Of a stretch of 64,000 bases of DNA, positions 1 through 11,100 are shown piece by piece (positions within the stretch are counted from its first letter, which is position 1; every line of letters starts with the position of its first letter). The DNA is from Blasia pusilla. Its lineage: Eukaryota > Marchantiophyta > Marchantiopsida > Blasiales. The stretch lies in assembly GCA_050084515.1 (NCBI GenBank), contig CM114272.1:60760001-60824000 (forward strand), read 5' to 3'. The notes below the pieces were generated by a model. The model was not told the origin of the DNA and searched no databases. It saw only the letters and a program-made list of their open reading frames with translations. The position numbers were made by a program, and so were the translations under genes.

Positions 1-545
1 TGAAGGGCTTGAATGGCACTAGTCCTTGCTAATCAAGAGCGAAGTAACTTGAAGGGTTTGAATCGCACTCGTCCCTGCAAATCAAGAGTGAGATCACTGA
101 AGGGCGTGAATAGCACTCGTCCCTGCAAATCAAGAGCGAAGTTAACCTGAAGGGTTTGAATGGGAACCCGTCCCTGCAAATCAAGAGCGAAGTTCCTTGA
201 AGGGTTTGAATGGGAACTCGTCCCTGCAAATCACGAGCGAAGTAACTTAGAGGGTTTGAATGGCACTCGTCCCTGCAAATCAAGAGCGAAGTTAACTTGA
301 CGGGTTCGAATGGGAATTCGTCCCAGCAAGTCAAGAGCGAAGTAACTTTCAGGGTTTGAAGGACACTCCTCCCTGCAAATCAAGAGCGAAATCACTGGAG
401 GGTTTGATTGCCACTCATCCCTGCAAGTCAAGAGTTAAATCACTTGAAGGCTTTGCAGTGGCACTCAACCCTGCAAATCGAGGGTGGAATTACTTTTAAG
501 GCTTCGAGTAGCACCCATCCCTGCAAATTAAGAGTCGAGAAAAAA
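1..545. repeat. Tandem minisatellite, unit about 48-50 bp, about 11 copies
   Basis: Eleven successive units begin near 2, 51, 99, 149, 199, 249, 299, 349, 397, 444 and 498. Each has a GAAGGGTTTGAATGG-like start, then a CACTCGTCCCTGCAAATC core and an AAGAGCGAAGTTAACTT-like end. Copies are 80-95 percent alike by eye and decay towards the right end. The unit is not a multiple of three, so the minus-strand reading frames that cross it change frame at each unit and are not a protein. The array may continue beyond the left edge of the window. It lies just downstream of the TSR3 stop codon. Confidence 0.9.
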
Positions 546-609
546 TGACTTGTACGTTTGTCTATTTTCCCAGCTCCTGCCCAGATGTTCACTCCCACCA
601 AGAGATTCC

Positions 610-3600
610 TCATTTTTCCCGTGAAAGGATCCATAGACGCGAGAGACATGGGTAAGCAATGGGGGAACATTCAAGGAGTGGGGAAGCCTGAGAGGAGTGC
701 TCTCGAAACATGGAAATAATCCCACCTGAAGGTGGTTGCTCAGACTTGCCACCCTTGTTGTGACTGGCCAGAAATTCATTTTGTACTTCGATGACTTCGG
801 CACCTGTTTTGCAGGCGGCATAAGCATCCAGCAACTCTCTGCGAATGGTTGCAAAGCCATTCCAACAAGTCAAACGCAGACCAGGAGATGCGATCATGGT
901 GTGGCATAGAAAGCAATCGACTGGAATCTACAAAGCAAGTAAGCACATTGAGTTGTGGCAGTCGAGAGAACATCGAGATGACTCTTCTGCCGCTCTCAAG
1001 AACAAGTAGACTGGGAGACTACTTAGACTCCAGTATCTAGGGATGTGAAAATCAGAGAATCATTCACAGCAGAAGGTCGGGTAATGAAGTCACACTTAGG
1101 TGGGTACCCAAGTCAGGTCTTGTTGTGAAAGAGCCGATTACCTGTTGAGTGTTAGGAAGCCATGGCCCCATTTGAACTTGTCCAGTAAAGCTTCAGCTGT
1201 CTGTTGCTCCCCACTGAGATCACCTCAAATAAATGACTAACGCAAGTGAGAAGGGAGCTGCCATCTTCTGTACTCAAGTAGGTGGAGTCTCATCAGGGTC
1301 AAGCACAAAACATTGGCAGAGTGAATGAGCAAAACAATTGATTTGATACTAGTACACGTCCATACCACAGGTACAAAATTCGCCGAATAATCTCAACATG
1401 TTTCAAACTCACCCAAAAGAGAATGAAGACATATCCGCCCCTTTGAATTGTAATAAGTTTCAACCTGAGAGCAAAGAGAAATCCTTCCTCTTGCCACAAG
1501 ACCCACGTTGCCTCGAATGTATATATATGTATGTGATAGTCCTCTCATCATCACTACGACTGTTTGCTAAGACTCAAGGGCCACTCAAGGAAGGTGGAAG
1601 GCAGAACTGTAAAGCAGACAAAGCGTGGCAACAAGTATTGTTAAGTTGCATAGTAACACAAATTTGTTTTTCTGCTACGCATCTCAGAAAAACAAATTGA
1701 GTAGTATCTAAAACATGGATCTGATGAGCTCATCCACAAAATAGCGAATAACTCTTTGGTTGCTGCGTGCCCCATGCTGCAGAATTAGACAAGACATGGA
1801 AACTGTCCTTTTCTTTGCTAGCCATGGTTGACACATACATATCCCTAATCTGGGAATACTGCAGCAGAGAAGGTCTCCGAGATAAGTCTAGAATTTGAGG
1901 GTTTCACTTCGAAATCTAAGAGTTTCAACAAAGCACTGAAATCTTCCACCTCTACTATATGGAGTGGCGAGGCTGGATACTACATCCTGAGGAGGGGAGA
2001 GTCAGCTCATCTTTTTCTTCCGTACCTAGTCCACAATCACGGGCTTCCACACATCCTCCTGCAATAGGTGCTGACAAAGTGAAAAGTTGTCTTCACTATT
2101 TGTTTCTGGACAGTTCAGCCCAGTTTCTCTAGTAGAAGACCCTGAGAGCACTTTCCATGACGATCTATCTTGTGATTCATGTGATCACTTGTCAACATCA
2201 TCCATCCAAGGGTGTGGAAACACATGATTTTAGACAAAATGCAACCTTTCTAATTGGCCTAGCCAAACATGGAATACCACCGTGCCCAAACTAGTGAACG
2301 CGGTTGTAAAGATTTGTTGCTAGAGATCCTCCTTTCTGGTAGTAGTCTGTACATGACTTCAGTTGATATTGCTTATGCTTTTTGATAAGTTCACGAGGGA
2401 ATTCCTAGTTCTTTGACTCCAGCTGGTTGTGGCCCTCCACCTGGTTGACTCTTTGAGCTCCCTTGCTTTTCATTTGATGTGTTTTCAGATCCTTGTTTAT
2501 CCATGGTGACATATCTCACTTTAGCGAGTGGCCACATACTTAACACTTGCTCATGTCTCTAATAGTATCATTCAGGAAAGTCATATGAGACCTACAAACT
2601 CCAGATGGCATATTGTACATGACCTATTGAGCTGCTTTCTCTTCATTGGCCCTCATTGGAAATATTTAGTAAGTCTAACCCCTCCAAGCCTACAACTTCA
2701 TGTTGCCTTTTCTGAAGGTACATATCACAAGTAATGGATCCGCGACGGCTCACATTCAAGAAAAGTATCTATGTGCTTGCAAGGTCTGAATCTATCCTCC
2801 TAATGCTGCTGAAGAAAACTAGCCTCACACATTTCACACTCTACTTGGGATAAGCGAGCAAACAAGAAACCTTCAAACCTCAAGTAATTTATTTCAGGCC
2901 GGAAATCTTGACGAACCCAGAATGATTTACGTCTGCTCTAAGCATGTTGTAACTGTCAACAACAAGACAATGGTCGGCTGAGCCCCCATGCACTACTTGC
3001 TTACCAACCTGAATCTTGATCAGGTCTTAATACTTGGGCGGGCACCTTATACCCAACTACTTTTAAAGTAGGTTACTGGGAACCCCATACTCACTTGGGT
3101 CAGCTCTACTCCTGACTTTGAGTGGAAAATAACAAAAAGATGATATCAGGAATGCTGCCACTAAGGACAAACAAACCTCCCAGTATCACTGTCGAATTCT
3201 CAACGTGTAGAGAGGATGAAGCAAATGTGGCTTTCTTTCTCCCACATTTTGCCACATCAGAGAAAGGGTCCTTATTATCGTTCAACATGAACTCACTCAT
3301 ATTCCTTGTTGATAAAGACCAAAGATATCTTGTTCTTCTCTTTACTTACGAGAGCGATTTGATATGATTATTTCAGGAAGGTGTAGGAGCTGGAGAGATA
3401 CTGTGAATAAGTATAAATGCAGGAATCCTTTAGGCAATTCCCTATGTCACACTCCAACATTCACTCAGACCCTTTCTTGAAGAGATTCATGAGGACCCGC
3501 CTTCGTGTCTGTGGCGCATGGGCTCCGGAGATGCACATAGGATTTTGATTCAGCTGATATTTTAAAAAGGCAACTTTTGGTGGATAGATATTATCTTCCA

Positions 3601-6239
3601 TGGTTGACATTCCTCTACAGAAGATTATCGGACCACATATTAAAAACGGACTTCCTCTTTAGTTCACTGCTGAAACAGGAACCCCTTGAGGAGGTGAAAT
3701 TCAGACTACTATAGCCATGCAGGAGGGTGATACTTATATCACAAAAAACCTACTTTTACGTTGCAAGGAGAATAGAACAGGATATGCAATTAGAAACTTA
3801 CCAAATGAAAAGAGCAGCCACTAAAGCCTCAACACACGAAAGCTTGCAAGGACGTCCATAGTTGACAGGATTTGCTGCTACCAACCACGGTACTGCGTAT
3901 CACCAGACATAAGAAGGAAGGAAAATTATAAATCCACATAGGTTCAAAGTGAGGGTACTCCAACGCAGGCAAAAAATCTGTAGCAAGGGAACATTACACG
4001 TACAAACACTGTTGCAGTAGAACCACTATCATAAGTGGGAAATGGCAGGGAGGGGACAGAATAAAACAAGTGGAAGGTTGTTCTCATTGAGTAATGCTTG
4101 ACATAGTCTTGTGAGAAGATAAGTCATTGAATGAATGAAGTGATTTATTGTCCACGGGGACCCAAAAGGGCCATGGGAATTTGACTTGCAAATTGTGCAA
4201 CAATTGAGCAGGAGGCGCACGAACAAAGAGGGTCCTATGAGGTCATCTGTTCCAGCAGATGTTCTCTAGCCTTCAAACACCTGTGTAAGAATTTAGCAAT
4301 CTGAACTTGGTTCTTGCAAACCAAGAAATCAGTGACCGTGGGAAGAGATCAGGGAACTCAAATCTCATGTTCCGATGGTAATTGCAATTGAGAAGAAAAT
4401 GCTGTTCATCATCTCGGAGTCCTGAGATGTGATGTGTACACAATCTGTCCTCTCATTTTGTCTGTGAGAACTTTTGTTTTTCTAACTCTATGTCTCTTGA
4501 GCCACATCTGAATCTGGCAAATGCATGACATAGTTTCCATAGTCCAGAAAATAATTCACCATATTATGAACTTGGACAAATGCAAGCATACATGTGCACC
4601 TCTTATCAAAACCTATGCACAAAAATCACAAACTTGAGGCAGACAGAGACTCACACAGGCGAGCAGCTCCACATCGCAGTTGGGCGAAGGGCACACTTGC
4701 AAGACGACTCCATGAGCAATCCACAACAGCCAAACCTTTCACTCTCATCAGGTTTCGGTCTTCCTTCGATACACATTTTGTACCAACAGGGCTGCATCAT
4801 AAGACCCAAAATGAGCAAACACAATGTAAAGCTGCATAACAACGAAGTTCCACTATGCAGACTGTGGTCACAAAGAAGTCCATAACAACTATAACAGTGA
4901 TGGCATGTGCCTCATGCAACTACCAAGACTCTGCTTTCATGACTAGCTGCAATAGTCCACCTGGTACAACCAGTAATGTCAGTACAGATCAAGGAAGATC
5001 TCCTGTTATTTACTTTGACTGTATCTCCTCAGTATGATTAGTACGTATAAGAGTCAATAAAAGTCACCTTAACACAACTCCACCAAAATGTTGTTGCACC
5101 CGCAAGTCCTAGACAAGCCAAAGCCAAATCAGTTACTGACCCATACTGTAGAGTCTGCAATATGTGACAAGTTCCTACAAATGATTATTTGCAAGGCTTC
5201 CAAAGTTTCACCTGGAGTATCTAGGTGCATTCACTGAGCCATCCCTCCAACCCAGAACCTCATGGGAACAAACTTTTTCTTGGACGCTCAGAGTTCAGGG
5301 AAACATGAATGTGAGACATGGGAAAATACTACTGGTAAGTTCACTTGCTCCTTAGTTGTGCCTTATTCTGTTGGAAACCATGCAAATAATTTCTGCCCAA
5401 AAGTTAAATCATCTCCCAGATCTTGCGCGGTTCCGTGAGAGTAAACACCAACCCTCAAGTATCCAAGTCGTGACAGCTTGCGCCCTGTACAACGTTTGGA
5501 GTCACATTGCCCAAAATCCTGTAGTGCCAACGGGATAAGTACTTAGTATGAGCAACAGCATTCTCACTGGGCAATCGTACGTTCTACGATGCATCTCTCC
5601 AAGTCAGAAATCTCAAAAATTCATGTACAGGCACTCTGTTGAGCGGTATCTCTCTGGCCTTCAGCAGACTTCATGATCCACTATTGCTAAAATTACATCA
5701 CGTCAAATACAGATATTAATTGCTGAAGTTCTCGTTTGCAAGTTTAAGCCCATGGAATTTTGGATTATGACAGAAGCTTGCATACGCCCCTCAGGAGCAC
5801 CACACACATCGAGCACTTGATGCTCTATGCCTCTAAGAAGAATGTAGGCTCATGTAATCACTCAGGCAAGACTTTCATGGTAGAACTCTGCGTTTCACAC
5901 AGGTAACAAAGCAAGTGAAGTCCATAACTAATTTCCAACAATCACCGCAAATCCTTCACACAACATAACTTACCCACATGGCTAGATGAATTGGTAGCTT
6001 CTTTGTTGCAACGACCCCATTTGCATCTGCAAAGAATTTAAGAAAATCGTTGGTAAAAGCTGGCCCAACTTTGACAGTCTTTGGTAGGCAAACTTCCAGT
6101 AAATCCAGGTGCTCTATGGTTGAATCTCACCTGCAGTCGGTATTTCTGACGGAAGGCTTTCATTATCTACTTCCGGATCCCTGCAGACAATAGAGATTCG
6201 CGTACCACAATGAGGACAATAAGTTCTCAGGCCAACGCC
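610..6239 (-). CDS. TSR3: 18S rRNA aminocarboxypropyltransferase (TSR3 family), spliced, 5' end not resolved
   Basis: TSR3 transfers the aminocarboxypropyl group of S-adenosylmethionine to a modified pseudouridine of 18S rRNA late in small-subunit maturation (family knowledge). Exons, read on the minus strand: 6239-6131, 6026-5974, 5518-5453, 5108-5068, 4791-4655, 3892-3802, 1213-1142, 838-610. All seven introns are GT-AG and every exon phase fits the next. Diagnostic segments are HLAMW joined to [20 protein letters not shown] (exons 2-3), FGGVVLS joined to [11 protein letters not shown] (4-5), [12 protein letters not shown] (5), [20 protein letters not shown] (6), [12 protein letters not shown] (7) and [20 protein letters not shown] (8). 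The sum is 798 nt, 265 residues plus stop, close to plant TSR3 length. Exon 1 as drawn starts after a stop-containing intron at an AG (6240-6241) and holds a CPHCG motif but no ATG, so a start exon further upstream is missing and exon 1 is the least certain. The intron between exons 6 and 7 is about 2.6 kb. The C-terminal tail is poorly conserved. Confidence 0.9.
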
Positions 6240-7682
6240 CTACAACAGAATTCGCCTACAAAATCGAAGAGCCACCTCAGCTACCCAACCTTCTCTGCTA
6301 AGAGGCACACTACACAGGTGCTAAGAGGCACACCTCAGCTACACACTACTTCTCTGCCAGCAGGTTTTGTCCCATTTGCACCAACATTTTTTTACACCGC
6401 ATGAACTCTATTTAGTATACTCGCCAACAAATATTTAATCTGTCGCTAGGAACCTAATCGCCAATCTTGACCTTCTCATCAGAGGACCTAAATTGAAGGG
6501 TCCTTAGGATAGGGAGGAGTCGAGCGAGTTCGTGGACTGATTTAAGGACAGTGCCGTACAATTTCTTTGAGGAAAACACCCCTCCGTGCACTAGAGTGCA
6601 AGTATGGCAAGCGGGCATGAGACGGTAAGCTTGACGATCTCACTAGATGCGAAAATCTAATTTCGAAATGAATTCTTTAGCTTTAACGTTCGGCAGATCC
6701 AGATGTGCTAAAAAGCGCACTCATGGGCTGATTCATGAGCTTTCGCAAGCTACAAGATGCCACCAAATTCGGAAAAGTCTTCCCACCGACTCAGCTACTC
6801 ACACCACTACCTTCACCGCAGTACGAAACGCGTCATAGCAATTTCAGAAACATCTACCCATATCCGCTTCTCTCTGATTTCAGAAACATATTCTTCCTTC
6901 AACTGAGCTGCCTCACCCATCCAGCCCACTGCAGCTCCAAGGCCACAATCTCAGCTCACACGCACCAACCCCACTACTGACGACGTCACCGAGCCCAGAC
7001 ACGACAATCACACATCTCCACAACTTCGTGCCTCTCTCGATTACGATCCCACCCATTTCCGTACAGAATTAACTCTCTCCCGTGACCACCAAAATGCGCA
7101 TTCATTTTCCCAATTCCCCACCCTCCACTGCCAAGCCCCAAATTTCCTACAACTGCAGACTAAACTCACTCCCGTCACTCCCAGAAAGTTCATCCACTTC
7201 CCCAATTCCCCAATCTCCAGCTCCCAAAAGCCCCACAACGACAAATGCCTGATCCCACTCCGTCTACTAGAGACAAAACTCACTGCCATCATCCCCAAAA
7301 AGCGCATCCTCTTTCCCAATCTCCCAATCTCCAGCTCCCAATTCCCAACAAAGACAAATGCCAGCGGACTGCGGCCCCACCAGGTTGCTGCTCGGCTGCC
7401 CACAGCGGCTGCCTTTCCTCCTCTGTGCCTGCCGCGCCCCATCGTCCTCCAGCTTCCGAATTGCAGCGAACGAACGTAACCTGAACTCGAGCGAAAGCGG
7501 CACAGCCCCTCCCCAACAGCCCCAATTCCGCTCCCGGCTCACTTCCTGAAACCGCGGTCGTCCCTCACACGCGCAGGTTTACCGAGTCTGCAGTGCCCCT
7601 CCTCCCCCCACAGTGCGAGAATCCGTCCTCTCCGTCACTCTCTCTGGTCTGCCCCTGGACAGTAAACCTTTTCACTCAGTCA

Positions 7683-7713
<31 letters not shown>

Positions 7714-8119
7714 ATCAAGAATCAGTCCGCTCTCTTTTCTGTCGCTCCCTGCGTCTCGCACACAGAGGATTACTGTGCTCGCTCTCTATAGCTCTACCGC
7801 AAATCCAGAAGCCGTCGTCTCGCCCTCCGTCTCACACAGATCGAGAAGCAGTCCGCTGATCTGCATCTTTCCCTCTCTCTGTCTCGCTACGGCCCCTACA
7901 GATATTCGTTTCTTTTCCTCATCGTCTACAGGCTAGTAAGTATTAATTACTTTCTTCCCCAACCCTCTCAAAGAGCCGCACACTGCACACTGGTTTGAAA
8001 GTACCCCGATTCCTTATAATAGGTGACCCCCCTACGAACCACTTCGCGCGGCAGTCAGTCTTAGCTACGGAGAAAAGCCCTCATTCTCCGCCGAGCTCCA
8101 AGGCCCCGCTACTCTTCTT
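6240..8119. promoter_or_regulatory. Shared 5' region between divergent TSR3 (-) and DLD (+)
   Basis: This 1.9-kb stretch separates the first recognised TSR3 exon from the DLD start codon, so the two genes are head to head. It should hold both transcription starts and the missing TSR3 start exon. From about 7000 it is pyrimidine-rich on the plus strand, with a (CT)n tract at 7683-7708 and further CTCTC runs to about 7900, as is common near plant transcription starts. No clear TATA box was assigned. Reading frames here are short and low in complexity, so none is called a gene. Confidence 0.55.
7095..7372. repeat. Imperfect tandem repeat, three units of about 75-110 bp, in the TSR3/DLD promoter region
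   Basis: Three units at about 7095-7187, 7188-7299 and 7300-7372 share a TTCCCAATTCCCCAATCTCC core, then CCAGCTCCCAA and ACAAATGCC (the last two only in units 2 and 3). Open frames on the minus strand (for example 7041-7442) translate the same repeat and are judged non-coding. Confidence 0.7.
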
Positions 8120-11100
8120 ATGGCGTCGTCGTGCGGATCAGGCTCGTCTGTGCGTCGTCTCTTGCTCTCGTCTATCTCGAAGAAGAACAGCAGCGCGTCG
8201 AGTACAACGCGGCGCTGCCTTTCCTCACGAAGAACTTCAGATCCCTCCCACCCGTCCGCGGATTCCAGAAGATTGCAGTGGAAACATGGCGCTGGGAACT
8301 TCGGCGCTTCGGATGCGTCACGTTCGTGGATCGCGGCGATTTCAGCAGCTGTTACTGATACCGATCGCCTCTCATCGAAAGAGTCGAAGACCTCCGCATG
8401 GAAACGTGTAGGAGGTTTTCTAGCAGCAGGATATTCTGCGTATTTGGGAACTGATCTTTCGAGGCAGTACTATGGGACGCAGCCACTTCTTACCGAAGCG
8501 AATTCGACCATAAGGTGATCTGCATGCTATTTCTTAAACCCTAGCTGGTGCCCTATGCGATGATTTCTTAAACCCTAGTCGAGGCCCTATGCACCTTATG
8601 CGTGATTTTACAATTAAGTTCTTGCCCCTTTCGGAAAATTTCGGTGAAAAATGTTGAAAAGTTTGGGAAACACGTCCGTTAAATTTAGTTCTAGCTCTTC
8701 GTGTTAGTTCTTCCGTTAAACCGTACTCGTGTTAATATGGGAAACACGCTAAATCTAGCTCTTCTATCAAACCACTCATGAATTAATATAGGAAACACGT
8801 CCGTTAAATCTAGCTCTTCTTGTTGGCTCTTTTGTTAAATCGTTCACATGTTAATATGGGAGGAATGCAAAAAACATATGTAAACATGAGAGGAGGGGTT
8901 TGAGTTGTATTGGTTGGAAAGGAGAGGTGATCTCAAAACAAAGAGGCACTCTCCGATAATAATATACACTAGTAAGTATCAGTGAGGGACTAACTAGTCT
9001 ATGTTCACCTATTACGCTAAGCAATACATGATAATTTATATCATTAATAGAGGATGTGGTTTGAGCAACCCGAAAGTGGCATACTAGTGGGCAGCCCGTG
9101 CCATTTACGGGAGTAAGGGGACTAATCATGTTGCACAAAAAAATTTCTTCTTGTTGCTCAAGAACGGAAGACGATTTCTTGTTGCCGGATTGCCACATGT
9201 CCAACAAAGAGGTGTTTGCAAATCAGGAAGGCACTCTCCAATAATAATATAAATTATCTATATTATTATTAGAAAATGCGTATATAAGAGGTGTCATGCG
9301 TCGAAGTGACTCGTGTCTTTTCGGACCAATGGCGAGGCTTCATACTTTTCCTTCCATTGGTCACGGGTGGGTTAATGGCTTCGTATTCTTCTTTAGACAA
9401 GTTAACTTGAGTTCTAATATTTCACCCGTGCTCCACACGGGCACCGTCTAGTATATCTTATACATATACGCTTTCGTCTAGAAATCATATGTATTCGCAT
9501 TTGAAAACAATTTCTCGTGTTACACTCTAAAGGTGTTGTCATATTAAAAACGCTCTTCAAATTATAATATAGATTAGAAACACGAAGTATTATAGGTATG
9601 TCCATGGAAAATCCAAACACCCTTATAATTAGCTCAATATTTATTGTTGCTTGAGGAGTTTGTGGGGGATTTTGAAACTTTTATACGCTCATAGATCTTC
9701 CATCTTTTTAATTTTAGAAAATTTGAAAAAAAATGCGTGAGTTAATAGAGGAGTCAACTGACTCAAATATATTTGTGAAAATGGTTCAAATTTCGCGAAT
9801 CCCTTGAAATTTCTAATGTTTGAATTCGGATGTACAATATGGAAACTTGCAGCAGTGAGATGGTAATGCCAAGAGTGCCTTCTCGGCTTGCTGAGTCTTT
9901 CATTGCCGAGTTGGTGGCGGCTTGCAATGTATGTCTTTCTTATCTTCTCCAATAATGGTTTCATGAAGGTTAGATTTCACAATTGAAGGATACATAAGTT
10001 GAGTGCTTGGGCTTTGGTTGCTTCACAATTTTCTTTTTCAATCACATGGGATTCTAAGATTGTGGAAACTCTCTAAGAGAATAGCTATAAATTTACGCTT
10101 AAAGACATCGTCCCTTTTGGCATTTTGAGATTTTCTTTCTTGTTTCTTACAATCCTGTTTGAACTTTGTTGTGTCAGATCGACAGAGTTTCGCTCGATGA
10201 AGAAGATAGAAAGTTGCATGGGAAGCCTTGGAACACCTATCATAAGATTGATGAATATCCAGATGTTGTGGTTTTTCCCATGTAAGTACAATCATCTCGG
10301 ATCTATTTGATGCTGCGTGTGAGATTTTTCTTTTGAAAATGGAAACCGCTCAAGGATAACTAGTGGTTTCGCACGTAGGCAGGAAAAAAACAATTGATTT
10401 TTTTACTCTACCTATGTTACGCTTCACTATGCCATAAACAAGAGAATCACAATCTGCTGGAGCTTTAGGATTTATCACTCTTACAAAGGTCTTCTATGAT
10501 CGCCTTCCAAACAATTGAATGCCTTTAAGCAAGTCTCTTTAATTGAAACCAAACCTCATTCTAATGTTGTAGCCATCTATTGTTGGTGCTTGGGTTACAT
10601 AGGACCACGGAAGAAGTGGTGGCAGTTGTAAAGCTATGCGACAAATATAAGGTATGTTCGTGGTATATTTTTACAAAGTCCAAAATTCATTTTTTGAAGA
10701 AGTTATGAGTCTATCCAAGCTATGATATTCGTATGGTAGCTACAGGAAGCATGGACCGTACTCCTCTCCCTTTCACTAATACATCATGTCAGATGTTTGG
10801 ATGTGCTGGCTAGATTCCATAGGATATTTGTGTTTTACAAATTCATTAGAATTGCTTAGACCTTCTGGAATGCATACCAAACGAGTTCATTTGTGATCAT
10901 CCTATGGTTTGTCGTTAAATCAAGAGATGATGAAGTGGATACCTCTAAGGGTTTTGGATCTCGTGGTAGTTCATTGACTCCTGGAGAGGCATGATAGGTT
11001 CCGATAACAGCTTTTGGAGGTGCAACGTCTCTTGAAGGTCACACTTTAACAATGCACGGTGGGGTAACAATCGATATGACATTAATGAAGGTACCATTTT

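Noticed and set aside
1-545. Could the 50-bp array be a CRISPR or a coding leucine-rich repeat?
   Set aside because: The units are contiguous without spacers and of similar sequence throughout, and the period is not a multiple of three, so neither applies; the window is eukaryotic.
7041-7442. 133-codon minus-strand frame with repeated WELEIG words
   Set aside because: The repeat is the DNA tandem array at 7095-7372 read in frame; no homology and no splice partners.
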